Of a DNA stretch of 34,342 nt, positions 10,372 through 19,864 are shown in pieces. The stretch spans positions 332,734 through 367,075 of the forward strand of contig NW_006767449.1 of the NCBI RefSeq assembly GCF_000264995.1, written 5' to 3'. Both the position numbers and the translations under genes were made by a program. How positions within the stretch are numbered: position 1 is the first letter of the stretch; each line of letters starts with the position of its first letter. Origin of the DNA: Punctularia strigosozonata HHB-11173 SS5 (taxonomy: Eukaryota; Basidiomycota; Agaricomycetes; Corticiales; Punctulariaceae). The notes beneath the pieces were generated by a model. That model saw only the letters and a list, made by a program, of their open reading frames with translations. It was not told the origin of the DNA and ran no database searches.

Positions 10372-11544
10372 ATGGACCGCTGTCCCGACGAAGTCCTGCT
10401 TGCAATCTTTACCATTTCCTGCGCCGATGATGGTTTTACCGGCCGCTCCCTCTCCGGTGTCTCTCACCGCATCCGTCGCGTCTCGGCGCTGGTGAAGTAC
10501 AGATCCCTCGCCGTCCGTGGTGCTGCGCAAATGAACGCACTCGTCGCTCACCTCGCTTCTCCCGACGATGGAGACTTCGAGCAGAACGTTCCGAAAGTCG
10601 AGCATCTTCTTTTGTCGATGAATCCACCGGAGAAGGTGGAGGCAGATGAGTCGGCATCGAAGGTTGCGGTAACCTCCCAACCCAAGAACGAAGGTAATGG
10701 TGCCTCAGATGATAAAGGAACAGGCGAAGGTACAGATTCTAGCAATGAGGATGTCCCGAAGGTCCTTGAACACAACAGAGCTCAAGAAGCTGCAAACGCC
10801 CTGACTCCCCTCCTCGCCGTCGTCGCGCCCACCCTCCGCACTCTGTTTACCGACTTTTGTCCCAAATCAGACGCATTGCTGCCATCTCTACCACGCCTCG
10901 CCACCCTTTCGCTCCCGTCCGTTGAGTCCATGCTGCGCCTGCCTTCGCCCCTACCCTCTGTTTCCCGCCTCCACTTGACATCCTGCTCGCAGGTCGACAG
11001 CGCGCGAGCCCACAGTGGTCGTCAACCATTTTGGGACATGCTTGCCGCCTCGCCTATGCACGGGACGCTCTCCCACCTTCGCATTTCCGGCGTACAATTC
11101 GGTGATGTGGCCCAGTTCCTCTGCGTCCTGCTTGACGTACCGGTCGTTCCGGAAGGCCCTCGCGAGTTGGTGGACCTCAGTAGTGGGCAAGTGCGTTGCA
11201 TCTCGCCGGCTTTGTTGAACGCGCACGCGCACTTTCCTCCGGGCTCGGAGGACGAGGAACACGCAAGGGAGACGGCTTCGAAGCTGTCAAAGCTGAAGAA
11301 CGTGTGGATTGAGGGGCGGCAGTATGTGAACCGGGGATGGTGCGGCACCAATAGTCTTTTGCATGGCGCGGTTATATTCGAAATTCAGGCCGTTGCACGG
11401 CAGTCACAACGACGGGACGATGTGGGAAGAGTGGTGATGCTTCCCGTCAGGGATGGCGAATACGGGTCGGAGCAGCTTTTGGAGGATTGGTTGAGCTATG
11501 TGCATGGTGGCCCGGGTCCTTGGACGGAGGGTCCCGACCTTTGA
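10372..11544 (+). CDS. F-box protein, tandem copy B
   Basis: Single-exon protein of 390 aa, clearly paralogous to copy A over its whole length: same F-box start (MDRCPDEVLLAIFTISCADD), acidic linker, Leu-rich segments (LRTLFTDFCPKSDALLPSLP) and tail (PVRDGEYGSEQ, EDWLSYVHGGPGPWTEGPDL). An in-frame ATG at 10348 would add eight residues (MPTTTTIL). The 10372 start is preferred because only it is shared with copy A. Divergence is concentrated in the linker and in the central region, as expected for an adapter whose target-binding part evolves fast. Likely an SCF substrate receptor; target unknown. Confidence 0.8.
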   Translation: MDRCPDEVLLAIFTISCADDGFTGRSLSGVSHRIRRVSALVKYRSLAVRGAAQMNALVAHLASPDDGDFEQNVPKVEHLLLSMNPPEKVEADESASKVAVTSQPKNEGNGASDDKGTGEGTDSSNEDVPKVLEHNRAQEAANALTPLLAVVAPTLRTLFTDFCPKSDALLPSLPRLATLSLPSVESMLRLPSPLPSVSRLHLTSCSQVDSARAHSGRQPFWDMLAASPMHGTLSHLRISGVQFGDVAQFLCVLLDVPVVPEGPRELVDLSSGQVRCISPALLNAHAHFPPGSEDEEHARETASKLSKLKNVWIEGRQYVNRGWCGTNSLLHGAVIFEIQAVARQSQRRDDVGRVVMLPVRDGEYGSEQLLEDWLSYVHGGPGPWTEGPDL

Positions 11545-11608
11545 GTCGCAAACATAGCAAACCTCGCCAGTTAGCGCACCGGTAATGTGTTGACTATATC
11601 TCTCAGAT

Positions 11609-11661
11609 GTAAGTCTGCTCCTGATTGGTGTTTTTGTGGTCATGATCTGACCTGGATGCAG
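11609..11661 (+). other. Putative 3'-UTR intron of F-box copy B
   Basis: GTAAGT donor, CTGAC branch site and GCAG acceptor, 53 nt long and starting 64 nt after the stop. It is in the same position as the intron after copy A. Confidence 0.5.
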
Positions 11662-12060
11662 ACTATTGGCATTGTTGGATTACGTTGGCGGAAGTGCGGG
11701 ATGTGAACGGGGATGCTGGGCAATTTACTGTGTATTTTTATTTTCAGTCGGCTCGTGCTATCCGGTCGAAGCCCGCTGCCTGGAGGTCGTTTCGCGGCTT
11801 GAGAGCTCGAGCTTGAGGAACCTGTCATCTATGCCACTGTGTTTCTCTTCTACGTTCCTCACTTCTGCTCTTCTACAAGATGTCTGTACTCTCTGTCAAT
11901 CATCTTGATTTCATATACGTACTTGCGACCTATCCTGCCTTCGTATTTAGGTGATCTCTATCTTGCGGCAACCGAAAAAACACGCGGCAGGACGGACCTA
12001 CAGACATAGCCCTTCTTCTCTCACCACAGACCACCCGAAGGGTACTGGAGCCATACCAGA
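11662..12060. other. Spacer between copy B and the decayed F-box copy
   Basis: The 3' flank homologous to that of copy A extends to about 11743. The rest shows no gene. Upstream of 12061 the sequence does not resemble the copy A/B promoter. Confidence 0.45.
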
Positions 12061-12560
12061 ATGTGGACGAACGTCTGCCCGGACGAACTCCTGCTCTCCA
12101 TCTTTGCTTTCGCCTGCAGCGACGGTGGCCAAACCGGCCGCGCACTCTCGCTTGTCTCCCGCCTCTCATATCGCCTCTCTGCTCTTGTTAAATATCCCTC
12201 TCTCGTAGTCCATGGGCCCGCAGAGCTATGCGCACTGACCGATCACCTTTATGAGCGTAGGAACGAATATGCACATGCAGAGATACGGGGACGAGGTGGC
12301 ATCGGACTGCCTGTAGTATATAGCACCTGCTCGTGTCGATCAAGCCTCGGTTTTCATTGAAGATCCCCCCTACGCATCAACGTGACGTGGACGAAATAGG
12401 TGCAAGGATGACGACGACGATGAGGACAAAGACGAAGATGAAGATGACGATGGCGAGGATGAGGACGAGGATGAGGGTGCCGCCGAGGAGTATTACTATG
12501 ACGATTCGGACTCGAACGACAACCCCACGCATTCCGGTCTCAACGATGCACATTCAGATG
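12061..12560 (+). pseudogene. Decayed F-box gene, plus strand (copy C)
   Basis: Opens with a clean F-box (NVCPDELLLSIFAFACSDGG, then LSLVSRLSYRLSALVKYPSL) in the frame of ATG 12061. Family sequence then continues in two other frames: HLLVSIKPR around 12325-12350 matches the HLLLSMNPP segment of copies A and B, and an Asp/Glu-rich linker lies in the third frame at about 12407-12500. No introns with good borders reconcile these frames, so at least two frameshifts are likely. The Leu-rich and C-terminal parts are missing. The frame continuing to 12847 overlaps an antisense F-box relic and is not credited. A spliced short gene cannot be fully excluded. Confidence 0.6.
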
Positions 12561-12568
12561 TGTCCTCC

Positions 12569-12763
12569 TCAGGCCTGAGATCTAGCCAGTTGGAACGCTT
12601 CACTGCATATCATATCGCTGGTGCTGAGCACAGGTATCTGCACGCGGAGTCGATGTCTATGCCTTCGGTCAGGATACACGATGTTATCAGTTATGCGGAC
12701 AGCATCATCGGTGCAGGCATGAGCGAATATGATGACGAGGAGTTCGTCCGGGCAGCGGTTCAT
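12569..12763 (-). pseudogene. Truncated F-box fragment, minus strand (copy D)
   Basis: Reading leftward from 12763, the first ~20 residues (MNRCPDELLVIIFAHACTDD) match the F-box start of the other copies; family similarity then stops and the frame ends after 64 codons. It faces copy C head-on, so the two broken copies abut near 12560. It is probably a rearrangement remnant. Confidence 0.6.
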
Positions 12764-13087
12764 GTTGTGCAGAGATCAGTGAACATCGATAGCATGATGC
12801 TGGACTGGTGGGAAAGGAGGAGCCGCCAGCAAGGGCCAACATCATAACCAGCAGCATACGTGAGTGAACGCCCGTGAGAGTGTCGGCTAGTAGTAACAAA
12901 CTGCTCCATAGCGTGTGATATCTTTATTTGCCTCAGGCTGCAGAGAGACAATGCATACACGAAACCAGTGAACATTCACAATATAAGCCCGAGCTTGCAG
13001 CAACAGGAGACACAGTGCCTACACCGCAATAAAGAAACAGTATCGATGCATGCGTGCTGGATGAGGGCTCCATATGATCGCAGCTGT
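12764..13087. other. Spacer between copy D and the minus-strand F-box gene
   Basis: Holds the 5' flank of fragment D and the 3' flank of the intact minus-strand gene. An AATAAAG on the plus strand near 13028 is not in the orientation of the gene. No gene seen. Confidence 0.4.
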
Positions 13088-14275
13088 TCAAGAGGTGTGC
13101 TCGGCCCAAGGACCGGAACCACCACCAACATAACTCAGCCAGTCCGCCATGAGCTGTTCCGACCCATAGTCACCATCTCTGATAGGGAGCATCATCAAGC
13201 TCCCTCCGCTCTTGCTCTCGTCATGCCGTCTCTGCGACTGATGCACAAGAGCCTCTATCCCGGAGAACAGCAACTTATGTGTGGCCCTACCCGTGCCACA
13301 CCACCCCCGCTGCACATGCCGTTTCCCCTCGATCCAGACGTTCCTCAGCTGAGGGAGGTTTGCCGCCGTCTGTCTTGCATGCTGTTCACACTCCGACCCC
13401 GGAGCAAAGTGCGCGTGCTCGCCCCTGATGACTGCGAAGCGAACATCGCGCCCGTCGCCGAACGGCGTTTTCCCCGCGCCTTCCGGGTGAACCGGCAAGT
13501 CAAGCAGGACGCGGAGGAACTGGGGCACGTTGCCAGAGGATTCGTTCACGCCGGAGAGGCGAAGGTGGGAGAGCGTCGCACGCATCGGCGAATTGGCAAT
13601 CACAACCCAGAGGTAGTTCTCGTCGCCACGTCCGGTGTTTACGACCCACGGGGATGTGGTAAGGTGAAGGTGGGTCATGGAGGGAAGGGGAGGAGGCAGG
13701 TGTTGAAGGGCCTCTCCGGAGGGGAGCGAGAGGGAGGCGAGACGCGGCAGAGACGGGAGCGCGACGTCGGAGGTAGGCCAGAAGTCGGCGAAGAGAGTCC
13801 GGAGGGTGCCGGCGACGAGCGCGAGGAGGCCAGGGAGGGCGACGGAAGCTTCGTGCTGTCTCTTGCGCTCGAGCTGGAAGCATCGGTACCAATCGACGTC
13901 CAGATTCGCAACCCTGCCTTTGCCCTCTTCGGATCGGGAGTCGTCCTTCTCGCCCTTGGGTCCCCCCGGCTTCGGCTCGTCTGTCTGCCGCGTTTCGGGC
14001 GGAATCATTGACACAAGAAGATGTTCCACTTTCGGAACGGGTGCGACACGGTCGTCGACGTTCTGCTCGGGCTCTCCGCCGCCACGGGCAGCAAGGTGAG
14101 CGGTGAGGGCGTTAATTTGTGCAGCACCGCGGGCGGCCAGTGACCTGTATTTCACAGGCGCGGAGATGTAATGGACGCGGCGAGAGACACAGGAGAGGGC
14201 GCGGCCTGTGGTCCCATCATCGACGCAGGCGAGGGAAAAAATGGCGAGTAGGATTTCGTCCGGACAGCAGTCCAT
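13088..14275 (-). CDS. F-box protein, inverted copy E
   Basis: Single-exon 395-aa protein on the minus strand with the complete family layout: F-box start (MDCCPDEILLAIFSLACVDD), SRRVHYISAPVKYRSLA, charged linker (about residues 95-130), Leu-rich segments (LRTLFADFWPTSDVALPSLP, LSHLRLSGV), a glycine/tryptophan segment (RGWCGTGRATHK) and tail (PIRDGDYGSEQ, ADWLSYVGGGSGPW). It is more diverged from copies A and B than they are from each other. The long plus-strand open frame 12968-14011 is its antisense shadow. The 99-bp minisatellite begins about 107 bp upstream of its start codon and may lie in its promoter. Confidence 0.78.
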   Translation of the reverse strand: MDCCPDEILLAIFSLACVDDGTTGRALSCVSRRVHYISAPVKYRSLAARGAAQINALTAHLAARGGGEPEQNVDDRVAPVPKVEHLLVSMIPPETRQTDEPKPGGPKGEKDDSRSEEGKGRVANLDVDWYRCFQLERKRQHEASVALPGLLALVAGTLRTLFADFWPTSDVALPSLPRLASLSLPSGEALQHLPPPLPSMTHLHLTTSPWVVNTGRGDENYLWVVIANSPMRATLSHLRLSGVNESSGNVPQFLRVLLDLPVHPEGAGKTPFGDGRDVRFAVIRGEHAHFAPGSECEQHARQTAANLPQLRNVWIEGKRHVQRGWCGTGRATHKLLFSGIEALVHQSQRRHDESKSGGSLMMLPIRDGDYGSEQLMADWLSYVGGGSGPWAEHTS

Positions 14276-14381
14276 CGATACGGAGTGGTTCAGGTGCCGA
14301 ATCTATGGAGGGACCGAGGAACAGCGCTGGGGAATGCACTTTATTTGTGCGGGTGAGGTTGCGCAGCATGCGGGAATGCGG

Positions 14382-15458
14382 CTCGCAGTCGAACCGGAAA
14401 GTTTGCGCTGATGTCTCGGCGGTGTTGATGCATTTCTAAAAACATAATGCATCAGACGATCCTGTACCACGCACGTACGGCTCGCAGTCGAAGCGGAAAG
14501 TTTGCGCTGATGTCTCGGCGGTGTTGATGCATTTCTAAAAACATAATGCATCAGACGATCCTGTACCACGCACGTACGGCTCGCAGTCGAACCGGAAAGT
14601 TTGCGCTGATGTCTCGGCGGTGTTGATGCATTTCTAAAAACGATAATGCATCAGACGATCCTGTAACCACGTCACGTACGGCTNNNNNNNNNNNNNNNNN
14701 NNNNNNNNNNNNNNNNNNNNNNNNNNNNNNNNNNNNNNNNNNNNNNNNNNNNNNNNNNNNNNNNNNNNNNNNNNNNNNNNNNNNNNNNNNNNNNNNNNNN
14801 NNNNNNNNNNNNNNNNNNNNNNNNNNNNNNNNNNNNNNNNNNNNNNNNNNNNNNNNNNNNNNNNNNNNNNNNNNNNNNNNNNNNNNNNNNNNNNNNNNNN
14901 NNNNNNNNNNNNNNNNNNNNNNNNNNNNNNNNNNNNNNNNNNNNNNNNNNNNNNNNNNNNNNNNNNNNNNNNNNNNNNNNNNNNNNNNNNNNNNNNNNNN
15001 NNNNNNNNNNNNNNNNNNNNNNNNNNNNNNNNNNNNNNNNNNNNNNNNNNNNNNNNNNNNNNNNNNNNNNNNNNNNNNNNNNNNNNNNNNNNNNNNNNNN
15101 NNNNNNNNNNNNNNNNNNNNNNNNNNNNNNNNNNNNNNNNNNNNNNNNNNNNNNNNNNNNNNNNNNNNNNNNNNNNNNNNNNNTCGAAGCGGAAAGTTAG
15201 CGCTGATGTCTCTGCGGTGTTGATGCATTTCTAAAAACATAATGCATCAGACGATCCTGTACCACGCACGTACGGCTCGCAGTCGAACCGGAAAGTTTGC
15301 GCTGATGTCTCGGCGGTGTTGATGCATTTCTAAAAACATAATGCATCAGACGATCCTGTACCACGCACGTACGGCTCGCAGTCGAACCGGAAAGTTTGCG
15401 CTGATGTCTCGGCGGTGTTGATGCATTTCTAAAAACACAATGCATCAGACGATCCTGT
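14382..15458. repeat. 99-bp minisatellite with internal hairpin, interrupted by gap
   Basis: Units start at 14382, 14481 and 14580 before the gap and at 15276 and 15375 after it, plus a partial unit from 15184. The spacing is exactly 99 bp. Each unit carries a perfect 9-bp inverted repeat, TGATGCATT and AATGCATCA, separated by 11 nt. Units are nearly identical; variants include GAACCGG/GAAGCGG. The unit next to the gap has several one-base insertions, likely low-quality assembly. Because 99 is divisible by three, minus-strand frames stay open and repeat a 33-residue pattern. No evidence of translation. Confidence 0.92.
14684..15183. other. Assembly gap of 500 N
   Basis: Exactly 500 N inside the minisatellite. 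The round number indicates a placeholder, so true array length and copy number are unknown. Confidence 0.98.
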
Positions 15459-15850
15459 GTATGCGTGACAGTGAGAGACAGGCTCGTAATATGCACCCCG
15501 ACCTCTGGGCGAAAGTCTTTCGGGACGTCCGAGATATGTGTATGCGTATATGTCTTGTAGATGGGCTTGAGGCGCGGTTGACGACGTCCAAGGTCGACAG
15601 AAGCCGGCCCGCCACATCTCCACCACGAAAGTTATCCATGGGACTCCGGGTGCCATTCTCGATGGCTTCCTCCCCTCTTTAGAACCGCGGGCACGTCCTT
15701 GGTGCCTATCTTGCCGGACCCTCTGACATAGATAACATCTGGAACCATGGCGCTACACCTCGAGCTTGGAATCGTGCTCGACAATCGCGCCCCTGCGAAC
15801 CTGCTACTTTCATCTGCGTAGGGCTGAACGAAGAGGTTTACCGCATCGAC
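15459..15850. other. Region between minisatellite and PxpA gene
   Basis: A 63-codon frame starts at 15491 (MHPDLWAKVFRDV), vaguely like the opening of an F-box, but has no continuation or paralogous sequence in the window, so no gene is called. The rest is presumably the promoter of the gene at 15851. Confidence 0.35.
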
Positions 15851-17063
15851 ATGAAAGCGCTCAAGGCGACTGTGAATTGCGACATGGGAGAGGCGAGCTC
15901 ACATACAAATGTCGATCGTCCCAGTTTGAATCGGATCTGACGTGCGGTCTGATGATATAGGGCTACTCGCTCTATTCAATGGTACACTTTCACGACTCGA
16001 TGATCTCCTCCTGATCTCACGCATACACCCAGGGAGATGACGAAGCGCTCATGAAAACTATCCACCTCGCCAACATCGCCTGCGGATTCCATGCCTCGTA
16101 CATCCACCCTCTCTCCGCCATCTTATATAACTCGCGCTGACCCTCGTGACTCCCGCAGAGACTTCATGATCATGGACAAGACCGTGCGGCTCGCGAAAGA
16201 AGCCGGCGTGCGCGCGGGCGCGCACCCCTCCCTCCCGGACAGGCAGGGCTTCGGCCGGCGCGAGATGGCGATGGACCCGGACGAGCTCGCGAACTGCTTC
16301 ACGTACCAGGTCGGCGCCCTGAGCGGCTTCCTCGCCAAGCACGGCGTCGAGCTCAGCCACGTACGTATATATACTGCTTTACACAGCCATATCCCCATCC
16401 TTCGTCTCCCCCCCAACGGATATCTCGCTCTCCTTGATTTTTTTCCAGCGTTTTGACGAAGAGCGGCAGATCAAGCCCCATGGGTCGGTCTATGGCCAGA
16501 CCGCGCGCGACCCCGTCCTGGCGCAGGCGGCGATGGACGTGGCGAAGGCGTTCGGGGTGCCGTTCATGGGCCTCGCGGGGACGTGTCACCAGACCGCGGC
16601 CGAGGAGGCTGGGGTGAAGTTCATCGCGGAATGGTTCGCGGATCTGGAATACAGCCCAGAGGGGAAGCTGCTTATCACGAAGTGAGTGTGTTCGCTGGGA
16701 GCCGTACTGTTTCTCAATGGGGGAAACACAGAAAACACGACCCGGTCCCTTTGGACGAGGTGCGGAAGCGGGTAAGTGTGTCTTTCGTTCGTAGACGGCG
16801 TTAGTGAGTTCAGATATCACATGATCGCAGGTTACGACGTTGTTGAACGAGCATCTGGTGACAACTACTGCGGGCACGCTCCTGATCGGAGAAGGCGTCA
16901 CGGAAGTGTCGATCTGCTGTCACTCGGACACACCGGTGCGCAGGGCTTGAGCGCTGTAGCTTATGCGTCGGTTCATGCCGGCTGTTTGTAGGACGCGGTG
17001 CAGATCGCTCAGACAGTGAAAGCTCTGGTGGATGAGAGCAACGCGCGGAGCGGGTACGCTTGA
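15851..17063 (+). CDS. LamB/YcsF family protein, PxpA-like 5-oxoprolinase subunit A
   Basis: Predicted 252-aa protein, the usual family size. Exons: 15851-15892, 15961-15981, 16033-16097, 16159-16360, 16470-16681, 16732-16771, 16831-16935, 16992-17063. The first intron has a GC donor. Family motifs in order: VNCDMGEGYSLY, LANIACGFHAS, GAHPSLPDRQGFGRREM, IKPHGSVYG, AGTCHQTAAEEAG, EWFADLEYSPEGKLL, CCHSDTP. In bacteria PxpA works with PxpB and PxpC in ATP-dependent opening of 5-oxoproline; in Aspergillus nidulans lamB belongs to the 2-pyrrolidinone utilisation locus. No PxpB/C partner is in the window, as is common in fungi, so the exact reaction is open. The acceptor at 16469 rather than the earlier CAG at 16446-16448 is chosen because it joins SH directly to IKPHG. 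Confidence 0.88.
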
Positions 17064-17950
17064 CCCGCAATATGCTGTCATAGAAGTGCGTGCCGTAGCA
17101 GCTTGAAGTGCATCAATAGTTCCGCTTACATGCTTACATCCATATACTGCAGATCATAGTCCATAGCGCCTAGTGACATCGCCGCCCGCAGTCTGTTCAT
17201 GATGCGTACCTCGATGTATGAATGGCAATGGTCCAATGGAAGACATTTATCTCTCTACGTGTGCATGTCTATTTTTTCGGGACAGCCCGCATCAACTGCC
17301 GACAAAGGCGTATCTGGCGACCACAAGCCGCGGAAAGCGGACGAACAAGACACCACAAATCGCGTTATCTCTCAGCAGCTGCTGCCACTTACCTCTCCGA
17401 CTTCGGCGCATCACCTAACTGGACGCTGTTGAGCTCAATTCGCGTCTAACGCCGTCGTCGTGGGTATGTCCCCGCATCTCGATTCTCAGAAGACGGATGG
17501 ACGTTCAGGCCGTAGACGCGAACTCCATCATGATCCATGACCAGTCATGGGATCGTCCGAGTACCCAATCTCGCTGCTCGCATGACGCGGAGCTAAAAGC
17601 TCGCGTCGTCGTGTCTCTCGGTGCCGCCCGACTCAGTATCGGGGGTGTCTTCACGAATTCGTTAGATAACTCCATTCGTTAGTTATACAATGGCCGCCGC
17701 TGCGTGTACACTTGCACGCTTGAACGATGAGGTAGGCGATGGGCGAGAGTTCAGAGAGCCATATGCATGGGAGCCCGTGTGAACCGCAACGTTAACTGGA
17801 GGTTCAGGGTGGAATTTGAAATGCCCCTGAGTGCCTTCGATTACCCCGCCCGGGAGCCTCATCTCGGTACATATAAGTACAGGCCATGGTCCGCCCTGAG
17901 CAGCAAGTCAAACAGAAACTCACACACATCCTACTGTCTACATTACCACC
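17064..17950. other. Intergenic region upstream of the flavin monooxygenase
   Basis: About 890 bp without a recognisable gene. Three overlapping short frames at 17199-17449 have no shared coding signal. The right end carries a promoter-like TATA element and a CA/pyrimidine-rich leader. Confidence 0.5.
17871..17879 (+). promoter_or_regulatory. TATA-like element of the flavin monooxygenase gene
   Basis: ATATAAGTA lies about 75-80 bp upstream of the ATG at 17951, which sits in a good context (accaccATGA) after a CA-rich leader. This spacing supports 17951 as the start of a transcription unit. Confidence 0.45.
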
Positions 17951-19864
17951 ATGAGCACGACGGGGAAGGTGCGAGTCGTCGTTGTGCCCGGTACCGTGAC
18001 CGACCTTGACGCGGTTGTGCTCTTGCTTCAGGATAAGCAGGCTGACCAAGTCAATCGGCAACAGGTGAGTAGTCTCATTTTGGATGAGTGCAACAGGAAC
18101 TATCGGTGAGGATCTACATGCCACCTTCGAATGTGCGTTGACGTGCTACACCCCTAGACTCATCCCGCTGCTCTCGTAGTACCACTTCGAACAACCGGAC
18201 AAGGCGGCGCATGCAGAGGGCATTTCCAAGGTCTGCCATACTGAAGTCACTCGCCTTGAATGTATCCTAAACTCGTATCGCAGACAACACCCCTTTACCT
18301 GCGGAAGGCCCCCTTACGACTGCACGTCCTCATCGTCGGCTGTGGGCTTGGCGGTCTGGCCGCCGCCCACACGCTCGCTCAGGCCGGACACAGGGTGACG
18401 ATGATCGAGTCCGCACCGGCCATCGGTGAAGTCGGCGCCGGAATCCAGGTCTCGCCAAACGTCACCCGGCTGCTCCACTGCTGGGGACTCGCACCTGCCC
18501 TGGCGCGCATCGCGGTTAAGCCGGAGGGGATCGTCTTCAGGAGATACGACACGGGCGAGCGCGTTGGCTACACTCGCTGGGGTACATCGATCGAGCGGGA
18601 GTTCGGCGTGCCGTACTACCACATCCATCGCGCGGACTTTCATAGTCTACTGTATGACCTCGTGAAGGGCCAGGATAGCGTGGAGATCAGGTTGAGGTCG
18701 ACGGTGGTTGGTGTGGATCCGGAAGTGCCTTCTGTCACGCTACAGACGGGAGAGGTGGTCAAGGGGGACATGCTTATCGGTGCGGATGGGTGCGTACCTC
18801 CGACCCTTCTATGGCACTGCGCTCATGTAGGTATTGGTACAGCGTGAAGAGCTTCGTGCAACATATCGTCACCGGCTCGACCAACCCAGCCGATCCAACC
18901 GGAGACGCGGCATATCGCGCTATCATCCCGACAGATTTCATGCTCAAGGATCCCGAGCTTAAGCCCTTCGTTGATGAACCGGAGATGACGGCCTGGATGG
19001 CCCCTGGACGGCATCTCATGGCATACAATATCGCGAGTCTCCTGCATCCCTTGTCCTCGTGGAGACGAAACTGACCACTATCGCGAAATACAGCGCGCGA
19101 AAAGGGAGTTTAATCTCGTCCTGCTACACCCCGACGATGGTTCTGTCGAATCTTGGACGGCAGAGGGGAGTGCGGACAAGATGCGACGCGACTTCGCCGA
19201 CTTTGAGCCAAGGTAGGTGACCCCCTCACACACCCACGCATGTACACCACAACCATGATCTTTATGCGCAGGGTGCAAAAACTCCTGTCGCAAGTCCAAT
19301 CGACCCTCAAGTGGCGCCTCATGGACCGACAACCCCTCCCCACATGGGTGCACCCGTCCGGACGCGTCGCCTTGCTGGGCGACTCTTGCCATCCTATGCT
19401 CGTACGTCTTGGCTCGCTACCTGGGGGGATACCTTGCTCATGTCAAACATCCCTAGCCCTACCGCGCACAAGGCGCCGCGATGGCCATCGAAGACGCCGC
19501 CGTACTCGGCAACCTCTTCTCGCGGATCTCCTCCCACGCACAGATCGGTCCGCTCCTGCGCGCATACCAATTCCTGCGCTACGACCGCGCCTCCGCGACC
19601 CAGTCCTCCTCCCGCCTGAACCAGAAGATCTTCCACCTGCCCGACGGCCCGGAGCAGCGCCACCGCGACGCCCAGATGCGTGCCGCGATGCGCGTGGAAC
19701 TCGGCGAGTCGAACGACGACGGGAGCGACGCGGGGAACCCGAATCAGTGGGCGGACAAGGTTAAGAACCGAATCCAGTTCGGGTACGACGCTGACGCGGA
19801 GGCAGAGCGGTGGTGGGCGCAGCACGGGCGCGAGTTGGAGGCGCTGGCGAAGGCGAGGCTTTAG
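17951..19864 (+). CDS. FAD-dependent monooxygenase, salicylate-hydroxylase type
   Basis: Predicted 505-aa class A flavin monooxygenase. Exons: 17951-18064, 18180-18230, 18284-18789, 18843-19032, 19094-19212, 19272-19401, 19457-19864. The intron at 19033-19093 has a GC donor. The FAD dinucleotide fold is VGCGLGGLAAAHTL (about residues 73-86) with the acidic strand end TMIESAPAIGEVGAG. The DG motif is GADG near residue 224. The second FAD-binding motif is LLGDSCHPMLPYRAQGAAMA (around 360-380). The family hydroxylates aromatic acids with NAD(P)H and oxygen; the substrate is not readable. The first two exons (55 residues) lie before the FAD fold and look unlike the family. A shorter form could start at ATG 18260, in frame with exon 3. 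The promoter element favours the longer form. Confidence 0.85.

Noticed and set aside
12560-12847. Plus-strand frame following the acidic linker of copy C
   Set aside because: Overlaps the F-box start of fragment D on the opposite strand, whose family match is clear; the plus reading has none.
12968-14011. 347-codon plus-strand frame
   Set aside because: Exact antisense of intact F-box gene E; the minus-strand product has family motifs throughout.
15491-15682. Possible small F-box gene (MHPDLWAKVF)
   Set aside because: Only about 12 residues resemble an F-box and nothing downstream supports a protein.
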